This document shows, one piece after another, positions 1-8,513 of a stretch of 29,231 bases of DNA. Location of the stretch: NCBI GenBank assembly GCA_011947345.1, contig JAAVTG010000202.1:1-29231 (forward strand), given 5' to 3'. The position numbers and the translations under genes were made by a program. Within the stretch, counting starts at the first letter, position 1; each line of letters starts with the position of its first letter. The notes under the pieces are model-generated. The model was not told the origin of the DNA. It saw only the letters and a list, made by a program, of their open reading frames with translations, and searched no databases. This DNA comes from Phytophthora quininea. Its lineage: Eukaryota; Oomycota; Peronosporomycetes; Peronosporales; Peronosporaceae.

Positions 1-154
1 GGAGTTGGTTGCACGTCGGGTCAGGGAAGCTCCGGTCCACCGCCGAGACGATCACCACAGGCATCTCGTAGCACTCGAGACTACTGGCGTCTTGCTGTTG
101 GGCCAGTGCCATCGACACAGACGCCAGCAGCGCCAGAGTCGAGAGGATCCGCAT
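1..154 (-). CDS. N-terminus of a secreted protein (partial, runs off the left edge)
   Basis: Read on the minus strand from the ATG at 154, the first 51 codons are open to the window edge. The protein starts MRILSTLALLASVSMALA, a textbook signal peptide (n-region Arg, hydrophobic core, Ala-x-Ala cleavage site near residues 16-18). The mature start is QQQDASSLEC with cysteines at about residues 28 and 48. An initiator-like element lies about 55-70 nt upstream at 208-222, which supports this start. A small secreted cysteine-containing protein fits; the early Cys pair spaced by about 19 residues is loosely like elicitin-type proteins, but too little is visible to name a family. No RXLR motif occurs in the visible part. 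The gene is divergent from the gene starting at 459. Confidence 0.7.
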   Translation of the reverse strand, partial: MRILSTLALLASVSMALAQQQDASSLECYEMPVVIVSAVDRSFPDPTCNQL

Positions 155-207
155 GATGGAGAGCTACAGTCGAGGTCAAGATCTGCGGAGACGTTGGGGT
201 TTGCGGC

Positions 208-222
208 GAGATGCAAACTGAG
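208..222 (-). promoter_or_regulatory. oomycete initiator plus flanking element
   Basis: The minus strand reads CTCAGTTTGCATCTC, which matches the oomycete Inr (YTCANTYY) directly followed by a CAWTY flanking element. It lies 54-68 nt upstream of the ATG at 154. This is the usual placement for a transcription start in Phytophthora genes. The match is by eye against the known consensus. Confidence 0.5.
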
Positions 223-458
223 CCGCTCGAGAGCGCTGGCCCAGTCCGTTATGGGGCCCTGTCGTAGCCGTTGGTCGACAGCCGCTTCCACGTGCGTAAG
301 CCCAAAGGAAACGCCTCCATGGCGACGGCGGTGCCCATCTTGCACTAAAACTCCTGCTAACGGAAATGCTGACGGCTTCTATCCGCCCGTTTATGAATAT
401 CTGAGATTAGATCCAATTTAAAACATCCAAATGTGTCAGATTTGACAGATCGCTGGTC

Positions 459-2192
459 ATGGGGCGCCACGGGCTGCGTCGGGACCGCTTGCTGCTGGAG
501 CGTCTGAACGACTGCGTGGGCGTCTCCGCCCGCTTAGTGTTCCAGCAGCAGCTCTCCGCCTCTCAGCTGCTGCAGCTTCCTCCGAATGAGCTCCAGCAGC
601 TCCTCCCCGAGCTCTGCAGCTTTGTATCAACGCTGCTGCCTGTGGACGACCATTCCGACGCTGCTTCTGCCTCCGCAATGACTCGCAGAGTCTTCATCCA
701 CCAGGACGCCCAGTGGATCAGTCGCAGTGCAAGAGAGAGCGGAATATCAGCGCTCATGTGTCGGCAACTGGTGCAGTTAGCAGGTCGAGACGCTCCCACT
801 GTCAACAGTGACTATTGGGCCGGCGCGGAGCTAGCAGTGCAGGTTCTGCTGGATGCGCTACTGCGTCCGTGCTGCAAGAGACTCAGCAGAGGTTCCGAGC
901 CCTGTGTATGGCGGCCATTGCAGCAGAAGCCCAGGTTCCACGCGATGCCGTGCTTCACCGTCTGGTCAGCTTTGCTGCCGTTCACGGCGCAATTGGGGCT
1001 TCGTTATCCAGAGCTATTTGAAAAGGTGTTGCAGGAGTATCGGATGACCAAACAGCGGAGACGAACAAACTGCGACTTTGCGCATATTTTAGGACTGTGG
1101 AGACTACTGGACGAGATGAGCGCAGGCTCCAACGGAGACGACCCCAAAGTGACGCAAGTGATGGCTGCGCTGTTGCAGTTTATGGCGAGCGAGAAGCTGC
1201 TGCTGGGCTCGAATACGGCGAAGGAGGACAGAAAAATTGCAGAAGCCCAGCTGGATGACCAATTGATGGACAAGTTTGTCGCGGGGATGCAGGAGTTTGC
1301 ATTCAAATGTGGACGGGCAGGTGCAGTGCTGAAGCCGGCGCTTCTTGCTGCAATTATGGACACGTTGTGGTCCCCGAAACTTGTCAATCATTCCGCAGTA
1401 CCGTCTCGAATCGTGATGATTGCTGCCGTCGCTAGTATTTACGTGAAAGGATTGGCGGCTGACCTTGTTCTGGAGGTAGTTGGGCGGATTAAGGCGAATA
1501 TTATTAAGGAGGACGACGTTTCCTTGCTGGCATTTGCCGTAGGGTTTTGCGCGCACGTGGACCTGGTGCCGTTACCACCAGTACTAGCTTTGTTGGGGCT
1601 GCTTTTCGATAGGTACAAGACAATTCCAGCCAGTGTTGGAGATTCTAACGCGCAACGACAGTGGAGACTGGAAATGCTGTTTTACGTCCTGTATGTGGCA
1701 GTGCATCGCTACCAAGCTGTCGATAGCTTGCGCCAAGAAGTGAGTTCCGATGCGACCGCGCTTAGAGAAGTGCTTCGTAACATTCAGCTGCGCTTGTGCA
1801 GCGATATCCACTACAACGACTTCTACGTCGTTGCTCCTGTGCATTGGACAGCAGCAGTTTGGAAACATTGGGTGTTTCTGTCAACCGAGGACGTGCAGGC
1901 GTTTGCATCAGAGGCTCGAGAAAAAGACGAAGTGAATAGCAGCGAGCTCATGGCGACGTGGGAAAGGATAACCTCCCGGATACCTCTCAGGATGGCCCCA
2001 GCGCCTCTGTTTGTTCGCATGCACACGCTGCTTCGACCCCATTTGATTCTCTCCAACGAGTTGGTCGACCCTAAAGACAAGTTTGGATTGACCATGCAGC
2101 GAAGAAAACGGCGCAGAGCAGAGGAAGCCAAAGTTGTTATGGACCCGGCGCAACTCGAGCGCTCTTTGACGTACTACTTTTACCGGAAGTGA
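459..2192 (+). CDS. helical protein of unknown function, possibly the N-terminal half of an F-box protein
   Basis: A 577-codon frame, rich in Leu/Ala and predicted largely helical, with no domain I recognise by eye. The stretch around residues 270-380, with repeated hydrophobic heptads, resembles HEAT/FAST-type helical repeats. The tail is very basic (QRRKRRRAEEAK), a possible nuclear signal. Two points are odd. First, at about 855-1000 the annotated frame becomes Cys/Arg/Trp-rich, while the frame one base earlier reads smoothly (SVLQETQQRFRALCMAAIAA). This suggests a pair of compensating indels, so residues about 135-180 of the plain translation are probably wrong. Second, the frame ends inside the start of the F-box module of the next gene with no spacer. 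A dropped base near 2155-2165 could make the two a single protein of roughly 810 residues. Real coding sequence is likely; the function is unknown. Confidence 0.65.
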   Translation: MGRHGLRRDRLLLERLNDCVGVSARLVFQQQLSASQLLQLPPNELQQLLPELCSFVSTLLPVDDHSDAASASAMTRRVFIHQDAQWISRSARESGISALMCRQLVQLAGRDAPTVNSDYWAGAELAVQVLLDALLRPCCKRLSRGSEPCVWRPLQQKPRFHAMPCFTVWSALLPFTAQLGLRYPELFEKVLQEYRMTKQRRRTNCDFAHILGLWRLLDEMSAGSNGDDPKVTQVMAALLQFMASEKLLLGSNTAKEDRKIAEAQLDDQLMDKFVAGMQEFAFKCGRAGAVLKPALLAAIMDTLWSPKLVNHSAVPSRIVMIAAVASIYVKGLAADLVLEVVGRIKANIIKEDDVSLLAFAVGFCAHVDLVPLPPVLALLGLLFDRYKTIPASVGDSNAQRQWRLEMLFYVLYVAVHRYQAVDSLRQEVSSDATALREVLRNIQLRLCSDIHYNDFYVVAPVHWTAAVWKHWVFLSTEDVQAFASEAREKDEVNSSELMATWERITSRIPLRMAPAPLFVRMHTLLRPHLILSNELVDPKDKFGLTMQRRKRRRAEEAKVVMDPAQLERSLTYYFYRK

Positions 2193-2891
2193 TGGAGCGC
2201 GTGTGTTCCTTCATGAGTGCGAAGCGGCTCTGTCGAATGGCGCTCGTGTGCCGCACTTTGCGGAAGTGAGTCGCCGAGCCACGCTGTGGCGTCCTTTGTA
2301 CATGAACCTCAGTCTTGCTACTCCGAATAAGCTGAAGGTTGCCCCTCCATCGCGAGTGAACTGTCAACACGGCGAGAGCTACGAGCACAATTGGCAGCTT
2401 TTGTACCAAGGGCGATGGCAAGCTCTTGCCAAGCTACGGCGAATGCAGCGACGAGCTGTCGATGCTGGAGAAGCTGCCGAGCCGGAAGCGGAGGACGACA
2501 TTAATGCTGCGATAGCGCCTTTGTCCAGCGGGACTCTTGTTGCGGCGGGGCAGACTGTGAGGCCACGGGTATGCACATACTGCGGGTGCGATCGGCTCTT
2601 TAAGAGCTTTCTTGATTTCGAAGCCCATTCGATGCAGCACAGGCAGTTCACGTGCGGCGTTGAATCCTGCCGAGCCTCGTTCACGGCTGCGACTAAGATG
2701 AAGCAGCACACGAAGCAGCAACACCCGGACCCGAATGCACCAGCCCCCAAGGAAAAGCGGAAAGCTGCCACGCCAAAACCAAGGCCACATTAGTCTGCGG
2801 GGTCGAAGGCTGCATTAAGAGCTACTCGTCGGCCAAGTGGCTCGCCACGCACCGGCAACAAGTCCACCACGTCGACGTCGTGAAGCAATAG
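2139..2891 (+). CDS. F-box and C2H2 zinc-finger protein (reading frame broken three times)
   Basis: A clear F-box spans three frames: LLLPEVMERVCSFMSAKRLC from about 2174, then RMALVCRTLRK up to 2266, then VSRRATLWRPLYMNLSL one frame on. Downstream are three zinc-finger modules: one from CTYCGCDRLF, one from CGVESCRASF with H-x4-H, and a last one from CGVEGCIKSY after the nominal stop at 2793. Joins are needed near 2155-2165, at 2262-2266 and in the A4 run at 2775-2778; each needs one restored base, and the frame then closes with TAG at 2889-2891. F-box proteins recruit substrates to SCF (SKP1-CUL1) ubiquitin ligases; the zinc fingers would be the substrate- or DNA-contacting part (inference). 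The start is uncertain: ATG 2139 is the nearest candidate, but the upstream frame is open, so this may be the C-terminal half of the preceding ORF. Confidence 0.7.
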
Positions 2892-3043
2892 ACCACGGAA
2901 GTGTCAATCTGTCATGGCCCGCATCCATCAAGTTGCCTTTGTCGCCCCAGACGTTTTATGTAACCACTACAAAATAATAGCCTCTACCAAAACTACCAAT
3001 TGCTGACGCACTCCGCCAGTTCCTCCGTCGCGCTGTCGTCACC

Positions 3044-4432
3044 ATGGACGACTCGGACAGCAGCCCCATGCCCACGCTCGCGCGGCAGGCCAACGACGAC
3101 AAGACGTCGGCGCTGGTGGCCACCTGCTCGTTCATGCTGTCCGTGGCGCTGGGGCTGCGTCTGCTCGGGCTCTACGTGGCTCGCTCCAGACGCCGCAAGC
3201 GACTGCGCCTCGCAGGCCTCTCTGTGCCCGTCCCCGTGGCGCTGCACGCGCTGGACGTGAGCGTCTACGTGGTGCTCTGGTATGCCGTCAGCATCGGCAT
3301 GACGCTCTTCAACAAGTGGTTCCTAAGGGTCTGGGCCGGCGGTGGCTACCCCTTCGCGACGACCATGACGTGTATCAACATGTTCGTCAAGTGCCTGCTG
3401 TCCAGACTGCTCGACCGCTGCTCCAACAGCGGCAGCATGCTGGCGCTGCCCAAGAAAATCTACTGGAAGCTGGCGGTCCCCATCGGACTGTGCACGGCGC
3501 TGGACATTATGCTGTCCAACCTGTCGCTGTTCTACATCACCGTCACGTTCTACACCGTCGTCAAGAGCGGCGGTAACGTGTGGAATCTGCTCTTCTCCAT
3601 CTGCCTGGGACACCAGCGACCGAGCTGGCCGCTGTTTACGGTCATTGTGCTCATCTCGTCGGGCATTGGATTGGCGAGCTACGGGTCCGCGCAGTTTGTG
3701 CTCTACGGCTTCTTGCTGGTGCTATCGGCGTCGGTGATTGGGACGTTGAGGTGGGTGCTGACGCAGTCGCTACTGCAAGCGATGGAGGACATCAACGGAG
3801 CGCCGCAGAACAAAGTGCTGGCAGTGGTGTACTACGTCTCGCCAGCGAGCGCGATTGGTCTGCTGCCGATCGCTCTGTTTTCCGAAGGAAGCGACTACGC
3901 GACGTCGAGGTTTCTATTAGACTCGCAGCTACTGATGATGTCGCTGGTCTTTATCTTCATCAGCGGATGTCTAGCGTTTGTGCTGATTTTCATCGAGATC
4001 TTGCTGGTGAAGAAGACGTCGGCGCTCTCGTTGGGAATCGCTGGCAGCTTCAAGGACGTCACACAGGTGCTGCTCGCAGTGTTCATCTTCGGCGACCAGC
4101 TGATCCCAGTCAATGTGTTTGGACTGGTGGTGGCGACCTGCGGGATGCTCTTCTACACATTTATCAAGCACTCGGCGGCAGAAGCCCCTGCGAAAAGAAA
4201 CTTCCGGAAATACAAGGACTATGCACAGGTGCCTACAGCCCAAGCAGATTTAGAGGGTGGCGACATCCAGTCCCCACGTAGCGACTGCAAGGATGTGGTC
4301 CCCGAGTTTCACATGAAGGACGCAACGGGGAAATCAGCAACAGGGGCAAAGGCATCCGTCTCAGGTGTTGAACTCGTACGACGGGAGAGCAAGGAATACT
4401 TCAGCTCAACCGCAACAGCCTCCTACGTGTGA
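3044..4432 (+). CDS. SLC35-type (DMT/TPT family) transporter
   Basis: An uninterrupted 462-codon gene with about ten hydrophobic helices. The family signature YAVSIGMTLFNKWFL lies in the first transporter helix (about residue 80), with YITVTFYTVVKSG in helix 4 and LGIAGSFKDVTQVLLAVFIFGD in the C-terminal half; together these fit the triose-phosphate/nucleotide-sugar transporter branch, closest in feel to SLC35C2. Such proteins exchange nucleotide sugars or phosphorylated metabolites across Golgi, ER or plastid-type membranes; the substrate cannot be read from sequence. An extra N-terminal helix precedes the core, and a hydrophilic tail of about 80 residues with many Ser/Lys is probably cytosolic. 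A weak initiator-like sequence occurs at 3008-3023. It is one of the few genes here with no frame break. The 3' end converges on the PAAF1-like gene with about 115 bp between stops. Confidence 0.85.
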   Translation: MDDSDSSPMPTLARQANDDKTSALVATCSFMLSVALGLRLLGLYVARSRRRKRLRLAGLSVPVPVALHALDVSVYVVLWYAVSIGMTLFNKWFLRVWAGGGYPFATTMTCINMFVKCLLSRLLDRCSNSGSMLALPKKIYWKLAVPIGLCTALDIMLSNLSLFYITVTFYTVVKSGGNVWNLLFSICLGHQRPSWPLFTVIVLISSGIGLASYGSAQFVLYGFLLVLSASVIGTLRWVLTQSLLQAMEDINGAPQNKVLAVVYYVSPASAIGLLPIALFSEGSDYATSRFLLDSQLLMMSLVFIFISGCLAFVLIFIEILLVKKTSALSLGIAGSFKDVTQVLLAVFIFGDQLIPVNVFGLVVATCGMLFYTFIKHSAAEAPAKRNFRKYKDYAQVPTAQADLEGGDIQSPRSDCKDVVPEFHMKDATGKSATGAKASVSGVELVRRESKEYFSSTATASYV

Positions 4433-4548
4433 CGAGGATGCGAACGCTTTGTATCAATAGGCCCATTTCAATTGCGCGTAGCAGTTTTGATCTCATTAAA
4501 TAGACCCCCTCCCTAGCTCATCGACCAGCCAGTCTTTTGTCGGCTGAC

Positions 4549-6095
4549 TCACGCGGTGGTAATATGTGGGATGTACTCGCGCAGACGACCATCACGACAA
4601 GCAGAAAAACACGACCAGTCCGACCACCAAGTGCCACGCCACGAACTGCGTCGTACTGCGGGCCAGTGAGTTCCGTCGAGACTCGCGGGGTTGTCGCTAG
4701 ATCGCTCCAACTGCAGCAAGCGCCGTCGCCATGGGAAGTCCACACTTCTGCAGCAGTCTTGACATTTTGCGTCGGCACGGCAATGCTGTGGATTGAAGAC
4801 GAACTCCGCGACCGCAAATGCAGAGGCGAGCTACAGCATGAACAATATTTTAGCACATGGTCCATGCGACGAGATGGATGGAGTCAACCGCACCTCGTCT
4901 GGCGTAAATCCCACATCGTTAGGAGACCATCTTCACTTCCAGTGAATAGTAAAGGCTGAGAGGCGTCGGCAGGACTGCAAGCACACGAAGTGATCGCGCC
5001 ACTCAAACCTTCAACGTTTAGAACCTGATCAAACAGCAACGAGAACGTTCATGAGGATCCACAACATATAATCAAACGGTGAAGCACGTACCGCCGATCG
5101 AGCACGGATGTCCACACCCAACGTCTCTCCATTGTCCAAACCAGCGAAGACCACCTTCCCGTTCGTCTCTGTCTCGTTGCTATCGGAGTAGGGAGGGTAA
5201 TCGCCTTCAGCTAGTAACTGAGCGGTATCGTCCAGCACAGACAAGCAGTGCACAGGGCTCTGGTCGTCGTTTGCCCATTTTGCAACCACGGCTTGGGATC
5301 CGCAGTTCCACAACTGAATAAGTCCATCATTTCCGCATGCTAACAGCATCAAATCCACGAGTTAAAAAACACTGCCCTCCACACAATGCTGTTGCTGTCC
5401 AACTTACACAACACATCGCGGCCCTTGCCCACGATCGCGACGTCCTCAACGCCTCCCAAATGACCCTTCATCACCGCTGCACAACGTCCAGTGACGCTCC
5501 AAATGCGCAGAGTCAAGTCCAGCGAGCCCGTCAGTATAACCTGCGAGCTGGGGAAGAAGCGGACACTCGTGACGTCGGCCACATGACCTTTCAGTGGCAG
5601 CATTTGCCCGCGGTTTTCCGTATCCCAAAGCATGCAAACGCCGTCAGAACCTCCCACCGCCACAAATCTCTCGTCCTTGGACACATCCACAGCATGCAAC
5701 TGCAAAAGCTGCGTCCGTAACGCCTCGTCCGAGTCTGCAACTGGCACGTCCGTTGTATCGTTGGGGGCTTGGAAGACCGTCGTCACTTGCTTCTTGGAGC
5801 CTTTGGTCGACGCCACCGATGCTTGCACTTGCATCCACGAGTCTTCTCTGGCAGAGATCTGCACCAAACTGCCATCGGTGGGCGTCTGGGACTGCGTTAG
5901 CGGCAGTTGGAACTGGGAGCTGGGTCGGCAGTGGATCTCTGCCTTCAGAGGCGCGTCCTGGGCCAGCTCCGCATCGGGTGGCGACCCGATTTCCACTGTA
6001 CGTTCGTAGACATCTAGCCAACAGGAATCTCCACCAGAGTCCCAGTCTGGCTGCACCTGCATGTACAGGTGGGCGCTCGAAGAAGACGTCTCCAT
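4549..6095 (-). CDS. PAAF1: PAAF1-like WD40 protein (proteasomal ATPase-associated factor), four exons
   Basis: Exons on the minus strand are 6095-5408, 5339-5092, 5024-4894 and 4830-4549. Introns are 68 nt (5340-5407, GTAAGT...TTAG), 67 nt (5025-5091, GTACGT...TCAG) and 63 nt (4831-4893, GTGCGG...GTAG); each junction restores a WD40 repeat. The blocks GHVADVTSVRFFPSSQVILT, KGHLGGVEDVAIVGKGRDVL and, across intron 1, SCGNDGLIQLWNCGSQA follow animal PAAF1 in order, as do FTGSEDGLLTMWDLRQT and STELTGPQYDAV near the end. PAAF1 binds 19S regulatory-particle ATPases and controls 26S proteasome assembly (family knowledge). The last exon needs one extra base in the A5 run at 4605-4609; then it ends SACRDGRLREYIPH at TGA 4549, matching the expected PAAF1 C-terminus. 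Read as given, it would run on to 4518 in a wrong frame. The spliced product is about 450 residues. Confidence 0.85.
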
Positions 6096-6185
6096 TTTGG
6101 CTGGTCTTGTTCTTGGCTCGTTGAAAACGTTCTACAAATTTACGAAAACAGCACTATAGTTGCAGTATCTTTTGGCGAGTCAAGC
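6096..6185. promoter_or_regulatory. 90-bp divergent promoter region
   Basis: Only 90 bp separate the start codons of the PAAF1-like gene (minus, 6095) and the PDZ gene (plus, ATG 6186), so both must use this segment. It is A/T-richer than its flanks, with no clear initiator match on either strand. An in-frame ATG at 6069 could extend the PDZ gene, but it would overlap the PAAF1 coding start, so the ATG at 6186 is preferred. Confidence 0.5.
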
Positions 6186-7510
6186 ATGACGACTGAACAA
6201 GGTGCAGCGGTCCTGACTTTGGTAGCAGATGTGGCTGGTGACGAGGCGTCTAGTGTGGTTGCATCCAAGCGCTGGAGTCAAGAGCTGGAGGACGAGACGG
6301 AGGACCGAGAAAACCTCAAAGCAAACGCCAATGGGGACGACAAGACAGCAACCATGGGAATGAAGCAGTCCATGGGGTCGGAGGAGGACGCCACGCCACG
6401 ATTCGAAGTGTCGTACACTTGTCTTTCTGACGTGGACAATCAAACAGAGGGAAACATTTTCGGGTTGAGGACCATCGATGAGTGCGGTCTCACCGGTCTG
6501 CAGTATCTGGATGTTCTCCTGCAGACGGACGCGAACGGCATTGGGATCAACGTGGGTCTGCACCATTGGACTGATGAGGGTGGAGACAGCGATCGTGTGT
6601 TGGTGGTGCAGTCATTTCGAAGGCTGAGAGAGGGAGATGTTGGGCCGGCAGAAGCCTGTGGGAAGGTTAGAGTAGGAGACATTTTGCATTCCATCGACGG
6701 CGAAGCAGTGAGTTCATTGCCGCAGCTGCACTCACAACTGGCAGGCAGGCTGGGAACGCCGAGGAAGTTTGTTTTACTGAGATTTTTACGACCGGTGGAT
6801 AGGAACTCAGATTCGAGATCACGATTTATTGCTGGGGCAACTCCGACAGAGAAACAAGAAAAGGCGTTGAGTTGTTTGGAGGTAGAAACCCTCTTGAAAA
6901 GAAACCCCGACCTGGCTGTGGCTGTCCGCCAGTTGGCCAAGACAAATGAGCTACTGCAGGAGCAGCTACTCGAGAGCAAACTGAAGCAGGAAGAACAGAA
7001 TATCCAGCTGGACCAGTTGCACGCGTTGTATGCGCGGACGCAAGCAGAGGGGCTGCCGTTGTTCTCTCTCTCCAAGTCAATCAGGCCATTTAGTCGTCGT
7101 GCGAATGCAGCGGATGGTCTAGACTCCCTCGCTGGAAAATCGATCCCTTCCAAGATTCATACCGAAGTTGCAGATGCCGTAAACGCTGAATATGCTCGCT
7201 TACGACATGAGTTCGACCTGCAATTGAAGATCGAAAAACATGCGCTGGAGAAGAAGTATGCGGAAAAGGCTCAACAGTTACAAAATGCCACGGAGAAAAA
7301 TTGCAAATGCTGGAAGCTGGGTTCCAAGAAGCCTTAGCCCACTGCTCGAAAGACCAGCACTGCCGTTGCAACTGTGTTAATGGCAAGGTACCGACGCAGC
7401 ACGGGCAGAACGGAACTGGGAAAGGAGGCAAGTTGCAGATTTTGAAAATTCTGCGCGAATATGAAAACAACAAGGCAACACAGAAAATGGTTGTCGATGG
7501 AAGCAAATAG
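6186..7510 (+). CDS. PDZ-domain and coiled-coil protein (frameshifted near the C-terminus)
   Basis: The protein starts MTTEQGAAVL at 6186 and has an acidic N-terminal region. A PDZ domain follows at about residues 100-205: YLDVLLQTDANGIGINVG is the first strand and binding loop, then VLVVQSFRRL, CGKVRVGDILHSIDG and the C-terminal helix LPQLHSQL. Residues about 230-300 and 330-390 are strongly heptad-patterned (KTNELLQEQLLESKLKQEEQ) and should form coiled coils. At 7296-7300 an A5 run breaks the frame. With six A the coil continues as KKLQMLEAGFQEALAHC and then a Cys/His patch HCSKDQHCRCNC, ending at TAG 7510; as given it stops at 7337. PDZ proteins scaffold partners by binding C-terminal tails; the partner is unknown. 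Coding-like sequence continues after 7510 (next entry), so the true C-terminus may lie further on. Confidence 0.75.
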
Positions 7511-8233
7511 TGGATTGCCGCTTCTCGCGTGGTCCTTTGAACATTAATGGACTGCTTTTGGGGTTTCACAGGGAGACAAACGACTAAGAGTGTGTTGCTC
7601 GAAATGGTGAAATCGCTAGCAGAAAATCATCCAGAAATGTATTCATCACATGGTGCGAGCTGTAATTTGCTTATACGGCAATAACAGTTGCTAGACTCAA
7701 AACAAGACGACCTAGTTGAAGCATCAACAAACGCCACGAAATCGAGAACAACGGCTGGAGCATACGATATCTGCATACACGTTACTGCTGGAGACAAGTC
7801 TACTGTGCAAGCCAAACTTCGGGATATGCCATGGATCAGTTGCCGAATCGACAAAACATTTCGCTTCCTGTTCGAGAACCAAATCCACACGTTGATTATC
7901 CCTCCTGACGTATTTGTAGCTGAGGATGAACACCATCAGCACCACGCGAAGCCGTCCTGAATAAAATTCAACAAAAACAACTTCGGAGAAGAATCGCTCG
8001 ACCGATTCGTGAGGACGCTGCCACTACTGCATCATGTGCACTTCTACCGAGTCGACCACCGTCGAGATATCGTTGCGAACGGAGGCCGAGGCAGTTAGTT
8101 CATGGAGATGGATGGCATGGTGAATAAATGCCGTGGGCTTCGCAGTCGAGTGCAGAGTGACTGCAAACATCTGAGAAAGATCGTCACGTTTGTGGAACTG
8201 GTCGCACAAGAGAGTGAGAATGAGGCTATGTAG
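7511..8233 (+). pseudogene. coding-like stretch interrupted by stops, possibly the tail of the PDZ gene
   Basis: The frame that carries the end of the PDZ gene stays protein-like for a further 700 nt but is cut by stops near 7537, 7684, 7960 and 8097. Readable blocks include TKSVLLEMVKSLAENHPEMY, then TLIIPPDVFVAEDEHHQHH, then GEESLDRFVRTLPLLHHVHF, then GLRSRVQSDCKHLRKIVTFV. Another frame reads RWKQIVDCRFSRGPLNINGL at about 7500-7560. Candidate introns exist, for example GTGAAA...AACAG of 81 nt ending just before 7688, but I cannot build one consistent model. It could be the decayed or mis-sequenced 3' part of the PDZ gene, or a separate gene. No family is recognised. Confidence 0.35.
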
Positions 8234-8513
8234 GTGGATTCACATTGCGAATGGAGAATACGACGGCAAAACTTCCGAGTCATAGTTTCCTTTTCCTGCC
8301 TATTTCCACTAAACTTGGTCGGCACAATGCACTCATCATTGACAGTACAAGTCGCTCGCCTTTCAGCGATGAATCAATTGGATGCGCGACCTCAGCCGCT
8401 GGAGCCTCCTTACCTTCGATTTTTCGCATCTTTTTAAAGTGGAGATGAAGCTCGAGGACAACCAACTCATTATATATAATACATTTCCATCGTAGGACCT
8501 CCACTCAACATTC
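8234..8513. other. intergenic, no feature seen
   Basis: Between the interrupted stretch and the 3' end of the WDTC1-like gene. Short open frames exist on both strands, but none has recognisable motifs. The segment at 8440-8500 is A/T-rich (TATATATAAT) and is probably the 3' flank of the minus-strand gene. Confidence 0.4.

Noticed and set aside
52..345. 97-codon minus-strand frame overlapping the left-edge secreted gene
   Set aside because: It competes with the signal-peptide frame starting at 154, which has a promoter element; the longer frame looks random.
3580..4281. 233-codon plus-strand frame
   Set aside because: Out-of-frame shadow of the transporter gene, without membrane helices or motifs of its own.
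4537..4959. 140-codon plus-strand frame
   Set aside because: Antisense to the last exons of the PAAF1-like gene, whose introns and WD40 repeats are consistent.
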